A stretch of DNA of 38,969 nt. Origin: Rheinheimera pacifica (GTDB lineage Bacteria; Pseudomonadota; Gammaproteobacteria; Enterobacterales; Alteromonadaceae). Shown here piece after piece: positions 26,576-34,688 of the stretch; within the stretch, counting starts at the first letter, position 1; each line of letters begins with the position of its first letter. The notes beneath the pieces were generated by a model. The model made no database searches. It worked only from the letters and a program-made list of their open reading frames with translations, and had not been told where the DNA came from. A program made the position numbers and the translations under genes. The stretch lies in contig NZ_FNXF01000024.1 of NCBI RefSeq assembly GCF_900108485.1, positions 1 to 38,969 of the forward strand, written 5' to 3'.

Positions 26576-27748
26576 ATGAAAAAAGATACCCGGCTTATTC
26601 ATGCTGGCCGCCGTAAAAGCTATACCGGCAGTGTAGTAAACCCGCCAGTGGTGCGGGCCTCTACCATAGTGTTTGATACCTTTGCACAGTTAAAACATGC
26701 CACGCAAAACCGCGGTAACCGGGTGCCGTTTTATGGCCGCCGCGGCACCGATACCCATTTTGCCTTGCAAGAAGCTATCTGCGAGCTGGAGGGCGGCGCC
26801 GGTTGTGCCTTGTATCCGTGTGGTGCCGCAGCCATCAGCGGGGCACTGCTGGCATTCTTAAAAAACGGCGATCATCTGTTAATGGTTGACAGCGCCTACG
26901 AGCCAACACGCAGCCTGTGCGACAAGCTGCTGGCCGGGCTGGGAATTGATATAAGCTATTACGATCCGCAAATAGGTGCGGCGATTAGCAGTTTAATCAA
27001 GCCCAATACCAAAGTGATTTTCCTTGAATCGCCAGGCTCACTAACCTTTGAAATGCAGGATATTCCGGCCATTACCGCCGTGGCGCGCCAGCATAATATC
27101 GTCACTATTTTAGACAATACCTGGGCCTCGCCCATTTTATGCCAGCCATTTGAGCTGGGGGTGGATGTGTCGGTGCAATCGGCCACCAAGTATATTGTCG
27201 GCCATTCTGATGTCATGCTGGGCATCGCCAGTGCCAATGAAAAACACTGGCCGCAACTGCGCGAGCACAGCTATTTAATGGGTTATTGCGCCTCAGCCGA
27301 CGATGCCTACACCGCACTACGCGGTTTACGCACTTTGTCGGTGCGGTTAAAGCAGCACGAGCAAAGTGCACTTAAAGTAGCCAACTGGCTGGCGCAAAGG
27401 CCGGAGGTGGAAACCGTGCTACACCCGGCCCTACCAACACACCCCGGCCACAGCATTTTTCAGCGTGATTTTAGCGGCAGTAACGGCTTATTTTCGTTTG
27501 TGTTACAGCAGGGTAGCCAGCAGCAGGTAGAAGCTTTTGTTGAAGGTATGGCGCATTTTAAAATGGGCTTTTCCTGGGGAGGTTTTGAAAGCTTAATTAC
27601 CGCCACAATGAAAGTGCAAAATCTGCGCAGCGCCACCACCTGGCTATACAGCGGGCCGTTAATCCGCCTGCATATCGGCCTGGAAGATGTAGAAGATTTA
27701 CTGGCAGATTTGGAAGCAGCGTTTAGCCGGTTTAATCAGGCAGGCTGA
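26576..27748 (+). CDS. metC: Cystathionine beta-lyase (MetC-type) PLP enzyme
   Basis: This gamma-family (Cys/Met metabolism) PLP enzyme cleaves cystathionine to homocysteine, pyruvate and ammonia in methionine synthesis. The ATG at 26576 (MKKDTRLIHAGR) gives 390 residues, and the 22 upstream residues of the longer frame are not family-like. Y53 in FYGRRGTDT and PCGAAAISG bind the PLP phosphate. ILDNTWASP holds the Asp for the pyridine nitrogen, and K205 in SATKYIVGHSDVM is the Schiff-base lysine. The WGGFESL block and the YGRRGTDTH form match MetC rather than MetB. The tandem met boxes upstream support this. Confidence 0.92.
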   Translation: MKKDTRLIHAGRRKSYTGSVVNPPVVRASTIVFDTFAQLKHATQNRGNRVPFYGRRGTDTHFALQEAICELEGGAGCALYPCGAAAISGALLAFLKNGDHLLMVDSAYEPTRSLCDKLLAGLGIDISYYDPQIGAAISSLIKPNTKVIFLESPGSLTFEMQDIPAITAVARQHNIVTILDNTWASPILCQPFELGVDVSVQSATKYIVGHSDVMLGIASANEKHWPQLREHSYLMGYCASADDAYTALRGLRTLSVRLKQHEQSALKVANWLAQRPEVETVLHPALPTHPGHSIFQRDFSGSNGLFSFVLQQGSQQQVEAFVEGMAHFKMGFSWGGFESLITATMKVQNLRSATTWLYSGPLIRLHIGLEDVEDLLADLEAAFSRFNQAG

Positions 27749-27768
27749 GACGGAGGTTGCACCATAGA

Positions 27769-27788
27769 CTGGCCGCTAATGCGGCCAG
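27769..27788. repeat. Perfect inverted repeat between metC and the accessory genes
   Basis: CTGGCCGC and GCGGCCAG flank a TAAT loop. It lies between the convergent metC-like gene and the 549-residue accessory gene. A stable hairpin is expected, but there is no T run on either side, so it is not a standard intrinsic terminator. It marks the left edge of the accessory segment. Confidence 0.6.
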
Positions 27789-27857
27789 ACGAGCGGCGTT
27801 ACCAATTCAGTGTGAGAGTGCTCGTATGTGTAAGTGAGCGGCCTTCTAAAATATGAG

Positions 27858-29507
27858 TTATTCTGCTCGCATCTTGTTAGCAATCACTATGAGTACACCC
27901 AAAACCCCCACCACTAATGAAGCAAGCGTGAATGCAAACAGTCCTGTGTACCAATCCGCCCATGTGGGATAAGTCGCTTGCAGAAACGGCTGAACGACCA
28001 AATCGGCAAGTCCTGCTGCTCCCACTAAGCCAAACACAATAGCTAGCCACCGATCCACTCGTGCCCGTCGCTTTTCGATTCTAAAGCGGCGTTCATCCAA
28101 GTGCCATCGTGCCTGCTCCTTACCTGATGCAATGAGTCTCGTTGTGCCTGCCGCAGCCATTAAGAACTCGAGTGCTTCTGTAATCTCTCCTGCTTGGCTT
28201 GATTGATGAAGAACTGCGTCGGCGTTGGCCAGTGTTTCGTAGGCGTAAACAAGGTGTTCATCAGATTGAGGTGATCTCGCTATAGCACATGCACGGGCTA
28301 TGCGCATGTTGTGATATTCAAAATGTTCTGCCCTAGCTTGGTTGTCCAGTATATTAGCCCTAGTGTTTGGATCGTTCCAAGCATTTTTGGGTGCGGAGCT
28401 TGAGCGTAGCCAAGTCCAGAGCAACAATGCTCTGTTGCCGTGAAAACAGTAATCATCGAATGGGCGAAGATCTCTTGGTAGCGGCGGAGGCTCGTCTACT
28501 CCAGCAGAACGTATTAGAATTCGGGACATTGACGGACCATACTTTTTGAATAGCTGGTCCTTGGCTTTAGGCTGCTTTGCAAAGCGCATCAAGGAAATAG
28601 ATGGTCTTCCCTGCCACAATTGAATTCCTGCACTCCGGCCCCTGCTGCTCTTTACAACTACTTGTGATGCGACGGCACTTGCATAGATGGAGCGACAAAG
28701 GTCAATGGTTGCCTCCCATTCGGTTTGATCTTCCGTACCTGCGATTTGGTGTAGTCTCCATGATTCCCCTTGCAATTTAAAATCTTGCCCTTCTTTACCG
28801 AGGGAGTCGTTGAGTGTGGTTTTTGCTGTTTGTCGCATTTTCTCGATGAGCTTGCGGGTCTTTCTGCTGACGATGCTCTGCCCGCCAATGGAAACTTCAG
28901 CCTCGAATGCGTCAGGTAAAAGTCGTTCACCATCTATCCGTTGTAGTTCAGCATGCACCCAGATACGGTCAAAGTACCGCTGAAATAAGTTGACGATATC
29001 ATGGATGAAATCCTCTTCTGCAAGTTGGTCCCACGACGTATCGAGTTGAAAGCAAATGGACATGATCCCGTCGGCCTGAAGCTTGAGCCACGGGTATATC
29101 GGTAGAGTTAAGTCCTCACTCTCTAGAACCAATGGAGGGAGAGCAGTGCGCAAATATGGCGGGATTTGTCTTGCCTCCGCACTTTCGATGCGACGCTCAT
29201 GGAATGATAATTCCAAGCAAAAGGTAAGGTCATCAATAGCGTGCTTAGGCAACGACTCGTTGAACTTGATTGTCCAACGATTGTCCCACTGGCGTCCTTG
29301 CGGTTGAAGCCATTCGTGTTGAAACTTGCCATCTTCATCCAGATATATGACCTTCAGGTCAGAGAAGCAAACGGTCCTCGCTATACCCGATTTCAGAAGC
29401 TTAGCGGCTGTTTTAAGAAGATCTACTTGGATGACATCCAAGCCTACAGTGTAGTTGTAGAAACAGTTCACCTGCTGCACCTGCAGATTGCTTGGTTGGA
29501 CTGTCAT
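27858..29507 (-). CDS. Hypothetical protein with large soluble domain and two C-terminal membrane helices
   Basis: I do not recognise this 549-residue protein. Residues 1-480 look soluble. A beta-rich first part (about 1-220, with blocks such as YLDEDGKFQHEWLQPQGRQW and WVHAELQRIDGERLLPDAF) leads to a basic helical stretch (SRKTRKLIEKMRQTAKTTLN). A region of long helices (about 385-485) is rich in Arg, Glu and Ala. Two transmembrane helices close the protein (about 487-508 and 521-543), joined by a short aromatic loop (YPTWADWY). This layout is that of CorA-like channels, but the CorA GMN signature is absent. The start has a good ribosome site (GGAGAA). It is third in a minus-strand row of accessory genes, 56 bases after its neighbour. 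Confidence 0.75.
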   Translation of the reverse strand: MTVQPSNLQVQQVNCFYNYTVGLDVIQVDLLKTAAKLLKSGIARTVCFSDLKVIYLDEDGKFQHEWLQPQGRQWDNRWTIKFNESLPKHAIDDLTFCLELSFHERRIESAEARQIPPYLRTALPPLVLESEDLTLPIYPWLKLQADGIMSICFQLDTSWDQLAEEDFIHDIVNLFQRYFDRIWVHAELQRIDGERLLPDAFEAEVSIGGQSIVSRKTRKLIEKMRQTAKTTLNDSLGKEGQDFKLQGESWRLHQIAGTEDQTEWEATIDLCRSIYASAVASQVVVKSSRGRSAGIQLWQGRPSISLMRFAKQPKAKDQLFKKYGPSMSRILIRSAGVDEPPPLPRDLRPFDDYCFHGNRALLLWTWLRSSSAPKNAWNDPNTRANILDNQARAEHFEYHNMRIARACAIARSPQSDEHLVYAYETLANADAVLHQSSQAGEITEALEFLMAAAGTTRLIASGKEQARWHLDERRFRIEKRRARVDRWLAIVFGLVGAAGLADLVVQPFLQATYPTWADWYTGLFAFTLASLVVGVLGVLIVIANKMRAE

Positions 29508-29563
29508 AACAAGTTCTCCGTAATATGTATGGAAGGCGCATTTTAAAGCGCTTTAGTCGCGTG

Positions 29564-30157
29564 TTATAAGCCAAAATGCACGCCCAATGAACTTGCTGCC
29601 CTAAAAGCACCATATCCAAATAAAGTGTAAGACCCCAAAATAGCGGAAATACTGACTACATTAAAATAATCGCCAGTTTTAGACCAATTACCCGAGTAGG
29701 CGCACTGTGAAAGATAAGTTGTTCCAGTCGCAAGTGCAGCACATAAAACGCCAAGGCAAAACAAAAGTATTGAGCAGGTTAAACTATTCGCTACCAATGC
29801 TGACGTAGTGGTCTCCCAGATTTTACCCGTAAATGCCAAAAGTGCAGCTGCGCCGCCACCGTTAATTACCATGCTGGCTTTTAAAGCCGATTGGCCTGCG
29901 TTTATAACAGATTTGAACATTTCAACGGAGTGTGCAGTTTCATTAGTAGAGTTTGCAATATTGCGGTCATTTTCGGCTTTAAACTTAGCAAGTTCAAATT
30001 CGTATTTTTCGGATTTATGAAAACTATCATTTTCAAGATGCGTGTTAAAAATCTTTAGGTAGTTCTCCATTGCATCAATGGAAAAAACCGTATGACCTTG
30101 CTCTTTGGTTTCCTGTAGAGCTTGTCTAATTTGAGTTAGCACATCGGATGCTTTCAT
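29564..30157 (-). CDS. Hypothetical small multi-pass membrane protein
   Basis: I do not recognise this 197-residue protein. Residues 1-90 are soluble and mostly helical, ending in an amphipathic stretch (HKSEKYEFELAKFKAENDRN). Three to four hydrophobic segments follow: about 96-112 (INGGGAAALLAFTG), 120-144 (LTCSILLFCLGVLCAALATG) and 165-190 (VVSISAILGSYTLFGYGAF). The Gly-rich INGGGAAA segment looks like a tight helix turn. An AGGAAG ribosome site lies about 12 bases ahead of the ATG. Its stop, TAA, lies 56 bases before the 549-residue gene and it follows the ART-like gene by 103 bases. Function is unknown. Confidence 0.75.
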   Translation of the reverse strand: MKASDVLTQIRQALQETKEQGHTVFSIDAMENYLKIFNTHLENDSFHKSEKYEFELAKFKAENDRNIANSTNETAHSVEMFKSVINAGQSALKASMVINGGGAAALLAFTGKIWETTTSALVANSLTCSILLFCLGVLCAALATGTTYLSQCAYSGNWSKTGDYFNVVSISAILGSYTLFGYGAFRAASSLGVHFGL

Positions 30158-30260
30158 GTATTGTTCATCTTCCTAACTTAAACGCTCTGCGTATGGACAT
30201 GAGCTTGGGTGAGTCGCCGCCGCAATGGAGGACTGAAAACGGCCTGTTATGTTGATTTAA
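30158..30260. other. Spacer between the ART-like and membrane-protein genes
   Basis: This 103-base spacer is more GC-rich than the two genes it separates. On the minus strand it begins near ATAACAGGCC and ends in GTTTAAGTTAGG. Those edges recall integron attC core sites (AAC...GTTA), but the inner arms do not pair, so an attC call is not supported. Otherwise I see nothing in it except the ribosome site of the downstream gene. Confidence 0.4.
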
Positions 30261-31112
30261 CTATTTCCAATAACGCATAGGGTCATTTTGCCCCCATAAG
30301 GCGTGATAAACTTTTTCTAAAGATCTTCCCCGATAGCGGTCAACCATTTCCTTTATTACTTTAGGCATTTCTGATAAATATTTATCTTCGAGAAACTCAA
30401 GTGCAATACCTGTGCTCTTCAATTGACCGGGAAGTAGCGTTATGTAAGCGTCTTCTCCATTTCCCTCTTTTTTGTTTGAGTATACGAATGAGTCATATCC
30501 TTTACCAAGCGCCCATTTTTTTAGCTTGAATGTAAGATCTAACCAAACAATTTCTTGGTACTGAGCAATATTGAAATCCTCTCCAATTGCATGCGAACGG
30601 TCTTTCCTTTTTTTAAGTTCTTCTTTAAATAAAATATTGCTGAGATAGTTACGCTTAATGGCTTTAATATCTTTGAAAGACATTGAGTTGAATATGTGGG
30701 GAGGATGAATAACACTGTAAAACGGATGAAAAATTGCCTGAATTTCCCGTTGTTCAGAGAGCGAGATTTGGCTTTTATCGATTACCATAGGCCCTGCGCT
30801 ACCTATAGGGTCATCCTCCCATAAGTCTATTAATCTTAGTGGGTTATTCGCGATAATACAGTATTCCGAGATATGAAATGTCTTTGCGTAGTTACAAAAG
30901 TCAACGAGGTGTTGTTCCAGTGATTTCTCAAGAATTACCCGACCTAAAATATCAAAAATACTTACTGAATAATCTAAATTTATCGCACAGTGTTGTTGGT
31001 GAGAAAACATACCTTCAACACGTTCTGCAGCTGCAACAGGAGACGTCCCCAAATGTCTGAAAATTTTACTGTTGAATTTTGATTCCTTCCTATCGGCATT
31101 ATAAACGCGCAT
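30261..31112 (-). CDS. ADP-ribosyltransferase-like protein (phage/polyvalent-protein type)
   Basis: The 283-residue protein (ATG at 31112, AAAGG eight bases ahead; a TTG at 31136 is the alternative start) carries in order the blocks I associate with ADP-ribosyltransferase-fold proteins of phages and polyvalent proteins. MRVYNADRKE at the N terminus stands where such proteins have VYHGT. It is followed by FRHLGTSPVAAAERV (18-32; usually HFGT..QA..R), IIANNPLRLIDLWE (86-99; usually IKNPLRL.D), and near the end GKGYDSFVYSNKKEGNGEDAYITLL and PGQLKS (203-233; usually GYDGIVYRNE.EG..DSYIVF.P.QIKS). The glutamate/aspartate in GEDAY is at the place of the third catalytic residue. The N-terminal histidine/tyrosine pattern is divergent, so activity is uncertain. 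Base composition is AT-rich compared with core genes. Confidence 0.6.
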   Translation of the reverse strand: MRVYNADRKESKFNSKIFRHLGTSPVAAAERVEGMFSHQQHCAINLDYSVSIFDILGRVILEKSLEQHLVDFCNYAKTFHISEYCIIANNPLRLIDLWEDDPIGSAGPMVIDKSQISLSEQREIQAIFHPFYSVIHPPHIFNSMSFKDIKAIKRNYLSNILFKEELKKRKDRSHAIGEDFNIAQYQEIVWLDLTFKLKKWALGKGYDSFVYSNKKEGNGEDAYITLLPGQLKSTGIALEFLEDKYLSEMPKVIKEMVDRYRGRSLEKVYHALWGQNDPMRYWK

Positions 31113-31155
31113 ACGAGTAACCTTTGGTAAATTCAAATTGAAAGCCCAGCAATTT

Positions 31156-31161
31156 ATTATA
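31156..31161 (-). promoter_or_regulatory. Possible -10 element for the accessory genes
   Basis: On the minus strand a perfect TATAAT lies 44 bases ahead of the ATG of the ART-like gene, within a very AT-rich stretch. No good -35 hexamer stands at 16-18 bases, so the promoter call is weak. The rest of the 31137-31313 interval shows no gene. Confidence 0.35.
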
Positions 31162-31313
31162 ATTTTTGCAACTTTTAACTTGATAAGTTGAGTGCTTTTG
31201 TACCACTGATGCTAATGGAGTTTGTTTTTTTAAGGAACAAATAATTCGCAGCTTTTACTTGAGATAATATTTTTGTTCGCCGCTCTATTGCTGTTTCGGA
31301 TGAAGGGGGGGTA

Positions 31314-31336
31314 AGCAGGCGGCACTGCCGCCTGCT
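31314..31336. terminator. Perfect GC-rich hairpin at the end of the pectate lyase gene
   Basis: AGCAGGCGGCA and TGCCGCCTGCT form an 11-bp perfect stem around a single C just after the pectate lyase stop. Downstream on the minus strand comes TTACCCCCCC rather than a T run, so termination may be inefficient or Rho-assisted. Confidence 0.55.
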
Positions 31337-31343
31337 GCTTTGG

Positions 31344-32792
31344 TTAGAAACTACATTTATTTACGCCGGCGTTGGCCAGTACGTGGGCTTTTACCTGGTT
31401 GGTGGGTAACAGGTTAAAGCTGTAGGGCAGGTTTAGCACAGCTGTTGGCTGTACATTTGGCCCGGCGATAATGCCATCGCTGGGGTACTCCTGCCAGGTA
31501 ATATTGCTAAAGCTATTACCGCGGGTGTCCCAGTAGCCATAGCCGCTGGAATAAAATGACACTATCGGGTTTTTCGCGTTTTCAAACACATTGTTTTCAA
31601 TGCGAATTACCGCACCCATGCGGCTGTTAATGCCGGTGTCCTGAATGTCGTTGTAATAGTTATTGTAAATATGGCCCTGGCCAAAGCGGAACAGCGGCAG
31701 GCGTGAATTTACCTTATGCCAGTGGTTATGGTGAAAAGTAATGCGGCGGTTGTAGTTGTCGGAATCACTGCTGCCCCATAGTGAGGTTTTCCAACTGTCG
31801 TGCAGGTAGTTGTAAGAGATAGTTACGTTATCAACGTCTTTTTTGCCGCTGATCAGCTCGTCGTAAAAATCTTTACCTACATCCAGGCTGTTATAGATTT
31901 CGTTGTGGTCAATCCAGATATTACGCGCCGGGCCTTCAAGGGTAATAGCGTCTTTATCGCCGGTGTTAACGTAGCGCAGTTTAAGGTTACGGATAATAAT
32001 GTTATTGGCACGCCACAGTTTAATGCCTATACCGTCAAACAAGGCATTGTTGCCCACCCCGATAATGCTGACGTTATCCATGTCTTTTATATCGAATTTA
32101 CTGACCCCACCAGAGTTAGCCGGTGTAATGGTGCCGTTAACACGGATAGTCAGTGGCCGGTTTAGATCGCGGTTTTGCAGTGCCGATACCAGCTGAGCGC
32201 CGGTGCTTACTGTTACCGTTACTGCATTGCTGCCGCTGCCGCCGGTAGTGCCGCCGTTAAGCGAAGCATACCCCTGTGGTGCTGCTGCACAAGAAGTTAC
32301 CGGGCCTGGTTCAGGATCGGTCGGGTTTGGCGGGTTGCCGCCACCGGTGTTCAGATACACTTCAAACTCAGCAATACGCGGCGCACCGCTGGCGGTCAGT
32401 ATTTCCAGGTTGAGTTTTTTCGTGCTTATTGTGCTGAAGTTAACCGTTCTGTTGCTGCCTATGCTGGTACCGGTAGCCAGTACTGCGCCGTTGTCATTAT
32501 TTACCAGCCGCCAGCTGGTAACATTACTACCCTGCTCACGCAGTATTACCTGGTTAGCGTTGATGGCGCTGGTCCATTTAACCGACACCCGTTGCCCGCT
32601 GTTGCTGGACGGTTGCCAGTAACTTTGCAGGTTGGCGTCTTTTACATCGCCATAACTGACACCGCTGGCTTTGCTGGAACCATCTGCACCAGCGCCGGGG
32701 CCGGTAATTGCCAGGTTATTTGCCTGTGCCACAGCGCTAAATGCCAGTGCTGTAGTGAGTACTGACAAGCGTATTGATTTGCCATATTGCAT
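31344..32792 (-). CDS. Secreted pectate lyase (PL1) with discoidin-like N-terminal domain
   Basis: An exported 482-residue pectate lyase that cleaves polygalacturonate by beta-elimination. Signal peptide 1-24 ends AVAQA. Residues 25-150 form a discoidin (F5/8 type C)-like sugar-binding domain ([35 protein letters not shown]). A Pro-rich linker ([15 protein letters not shown]) leads to the PL1 right-handed beta-helix. Its landmarks are [22 protein letters not shown] and [10 protein letters not shown] (calcium-binding Asp region), and [10 protein letters not shown] with the catalytic arginine. The ribosome site is AGAGGATAAGG. It stands alone, with no other pectin genes in view, between the accessory genes and a divergent sodium channel. 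Confidence 0.93.
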   Translation of the reverse strand: MQYGKSIRLSVLTTALAFSAVAQANNLAITGPGAGADGSSKASGVSYGDVKDANLQSYWQPSSNSGQRVSVKWTSAINANQVILREQGSNVTSWRLVNNDNGAVLATGTSIGSNRTVNFSTISTKKLNLEILTASGAPRIAEFEVYLNTGGGNPPNPTDPEPGPVTSCAAAPQGYASLNGGTTGGSGSNAVTVTVSTGAQLVSALQNRDLNRPLTIRVNGTITPANSGGVSKFDIKDMDNVSIIGVGNNALFDGIGIKLWRANNIIIRNLKLRYVNTGDKDAITLEGPARNIWIDHNEIYNSLDVGKDFYDELISGKKDVDNVTISYNYLHDSWKTSLWGSSDSDNYNRRITFHHNHWHKVNSRLPLFRFGQGHIYNNYYNDIQDTGINSRMGAVIRIENNVFENAKNPIVSFYSSGYGYWDTRGNSFSNITWQEYPSDGIIAGPNVQPTAVLNLPYSFNLLPTNQVKAHVLANAGVNKCSF

Positions 32793-33083
32793 TTGCCTTA
32801 TCCTCTGTTGATTTTTTTTGTAGCACCGCTGTTATCGCGGGTGCGGGGTAAGCCTGCAACAGAGGCTTGATACTGGCTATGCCATATCTGGAAGCTGTGG
32901 CGGATATCAGAATTTTTCCGCAGTGATAAAACCAACATCTTGATCATAAAAGGTAAATTAAAAGTAATTTTTGGCATGTAATAAATTTATCAGGCAAGTT
33001 TTTCTGCTGACGCAGGCCTTTGGGTAATTGATCTGCCTCTTAGCTGACATACAATGGCGCAGCGATTAAATTTGAGGTGCAGC

Positions 33084-33920
33084 ATGAGCAGTGAAGTAGT
33101 AAAAACAGCGCCGTCGGTGCGCCAGCGGTGTAAGCGTTTTATTGAAAACAATACCGTGCAGCGGCTGTTGCTGGCGTTGATCTTAATTAACGCTGCCACA
33201 CTGGGGCTGGAAACTATGCCAGGCGTGATGGCCGTGGCGGGGCCGGCAATTTACCTGCTGGATACAGCTATTCTGAGTATTTTTGTGCTGGAAATTACGC
33301 TGCGGCTATATGTACACCGGCTAGCCTTTTTTAAAGACGCCTGGAGTTTATTTGATTTTATCGTAGTGTCTATTGCGTTGTTGCCAGCTAGCGGGCCATT
33401 TTCGGTATTGCGGGCGCTGCGGGTGCTGCGGGTACTGCGGGTGTTAACTTTTGTGCCATCGATGCGCAAAATTGTCGGCGCTTTGGTGCAATCACTCAAT
33501 GGCATGCTGTCTATTGCTATGGTGCTGGGCCTGGTGTACTACGTAGCGGCAGTTATGGTCACCAAGCTGTTTGGCGAGGCCTTTCCTGACTGGTTTGGCA
33601 GTTTAGGCGCGTCACTCTATACGCTGTTTCAGGTTATGACGCTGGAAAGCTGGTCTATGGGCATCGCCCGGCCCGTGATGGAGCAATTCCCTTATGCCTG
33701 GCTGTTTTTTGTGCCCTTTATTCTTATTGCTACCTTTACCATGTTAAACCTGTTTATAGCGGTAATTGTTAACGCTGTACAAAGCATGCATGAGGAAGAA
33801 CATCAGGCCGAACACGACGCCGATAAAGCGACGCAACAGCAACTACTGCTACAGATGCAGCAGTTACAGCAGGAACTGATAGCACTGCGCTCGCAGTTAA
33901 AAGCGCCTATTGCAGAATAA
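33084..33920 (+). CDS. Bacterial voltage-gated sodium channel (NaChBac/NavAb family)
   Basis: A single-domain six-helix channel of 278 residues that assembles as a tetramer. The ATG at 33084 has AGGTG seven bases ahead and is preferred over the longer frame from 33054. Segments S1-S3 span about 26-100. S4 (109-121, LRALRVLRVLRVL) carries four gating arginines at three-residue steps (R110, R113, R116, R119). The S4-S5 linker is TFVPSMRKIVGAL. The pore loop holds the selectivity filter TLESWSM (186-192), which is the NavAb form and specifies Na+. S6 (LFFVPFILIATFTMLNLFIAVIVNA) leads to an acidic neck and a Gln-rich coiled coil (about 233-278). In alkaliphiles such channels support pH balance, motility and chemotaxis. 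The 3' end overlaps the next gene by 14 bases. Confidence 0.96.
   Translation: MSSEVVKTAPSVRQRCKRFIENNTVQRLLLALILINAATLGLETMPGVMAVAGPAIYLLDTAILSIFVLEITLRLYVHRLAFFKDAWSLFDFIVVSIALLPASGPFSVLRALRVLRVLRVLTFVPSMRKIVGALVQSLNGMLSIAMVLGLVYYVAAVMVTKLFGEAFPDWFGSLGASLYTLFQVMTLESWSMGIARPVMEQFPYAWLFFVPFILIATFTMLNLFIAVIVNAVQSMHEEEHQAEHDADKATQQQLLLQMQQLQQELIALRSQLKAPIAE
33408..33443 (+). repeat. Four tandem 9-bp repeats coding the S4 arginine ladder
   Basis: TTGCGGGCG, CTGCGGGTG, CTGCGGGTA and CTGCGGGTG follow one another and encode LRA-LRV-LRV-LRV of the sodium channel voltage sensor. The repeat unit equals three codons, so slippage would add or remove one gating arginine without a frameshift. Confidence 0.8.
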
Positions 33921-34620
33921 AATCTTCCAGTGACTGACCGGTTAATTTACCGATTTGCCGGAAAATATACCAAATGGAGCCCAGCAGCATAATCATGCTG
34001 GGCACCACTATTACCGGGTAGCTAAGCCAGGTCATCCGGCCCAGTTCTTCGGCATAAGCGGTGGTGCCAGGCTGGCTTACCACTATGGCTTTGGCCAGCA
34101 CATAATTCAGTACCGATGACATAAAGAACGACGCCGCAACAATATAACCGGCCCGCGCCATACGCCGGTCAAACTCTGCGCTGTTATTCTGCGCCGCCAA
34201 AGCCTGATGCAGCTTTTCGGTATCCAGCAACTCGGGGTTGATCAGCAGTTTTTTTACAAAAGGATAGGGCGTGTATTGGCTTATCAGCACAATAATGCCA
34301 ATTAAGCCGGGGATCAGTGCTTCTTTTATCGCAATATAAGAGGGGTCGAGCTGCAGCAAACTAATACCACCGGTCAGTAATACACTGACAATGCCCAATA
34401 CCGAAAAAAAGTTAACCTTGCCGGATTGTTTTAATTCCCACACACCAAACAGCAGCGGAAATGCCAATGCCACCACCACTGCCCATACCGGCCCCAGTGC
34501 GTCTTCACCGCTCAAACGGCTTAAAATTACCGCCGGGATCACAACGTTAATTAATAAATTGCTAAGAAAGCCAGATTTTTTCTGCTTAGCAGGTGCGGTT
34601 GGGTATTGCTCAGTTGTCAT
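33907..34620 (-). CDS. VC0807-like inner-membrane protein
   Basis: This 237-residue membrane protein has about six hydrophobic helices and resembles the VC0807 family of unknown function. An N-terminal basic tail leads to LINVVIPAVILSRLSG. Then come a repeated pair of helices (VWAVVVALAFPLLFGVWELKQ, FFSVLGIVSVLLTGGISLLQL), the LIPGLIGIIVLISQYTPYPFVKKLL block, a cytosolic charged loop (about 128-160), and two final helices. Similar proteins read as transporters or isoprenoid-binding membrane proteins, but no substrate is known. It converges with the sodium channel (14-base overlap) and lies 68 bases after a LytTR regulator on the same strand. Confidence 0.7.
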   Translation of the reverse strand: MTTEQYPTAPAKQKKSGFLSNLLINVVIPAVILSRLSGEDALGPVWAVVVALAFPLLFGVWELKQSGKVNFFSVLGIVSVLLTGGISLLQLDPSYIAIKEALIPGLIGIIVLISQYTPYPFVKKLLINPELLDTEKLHQALAAQNNSAEFDRRMARAGYIVAASFFMSSVLNYVLAKAIVVSQPGTTAYAEELGRMTWLSYPVIVVPSMIMLLGSIWYIFRQIGKLTGQSLEDFILQ

Positions 34621-34688
34621 GGCGCTTACCTTAATCTGTGTTGCCGGCAGTATACCAAGGTTTTGCCCTTTGCCCAGTAGCTAAGCTG

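Noticed and set aside
27769..27788. GC-rich hairpin after metC as an intrinsic terminator.
   Set aside because: No T run follows on either strand, so it is listed only as an inverted repeat.
27858..29507. Naming the 549-residue protein a CorA magnesium transporter.
   Set aside because: Only topology fits. The GMN signature and other CorA blocks are absent.
29508..30260. The spacers around the small membrane-protein gene have AAC...GTTA-like edges like integron attC sites, with genes in one direction.
   Set aside because: The inner arms do not pair, the core sites do not fit GTTRRRY fully, and there is no integron integrase in view.
32175..32765. Long open frame opposite the pectate lyase gene (196 codons).
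   Set aside because: It mirrors a well-supported coding gene, with low-complexity composition and no family resemblance.
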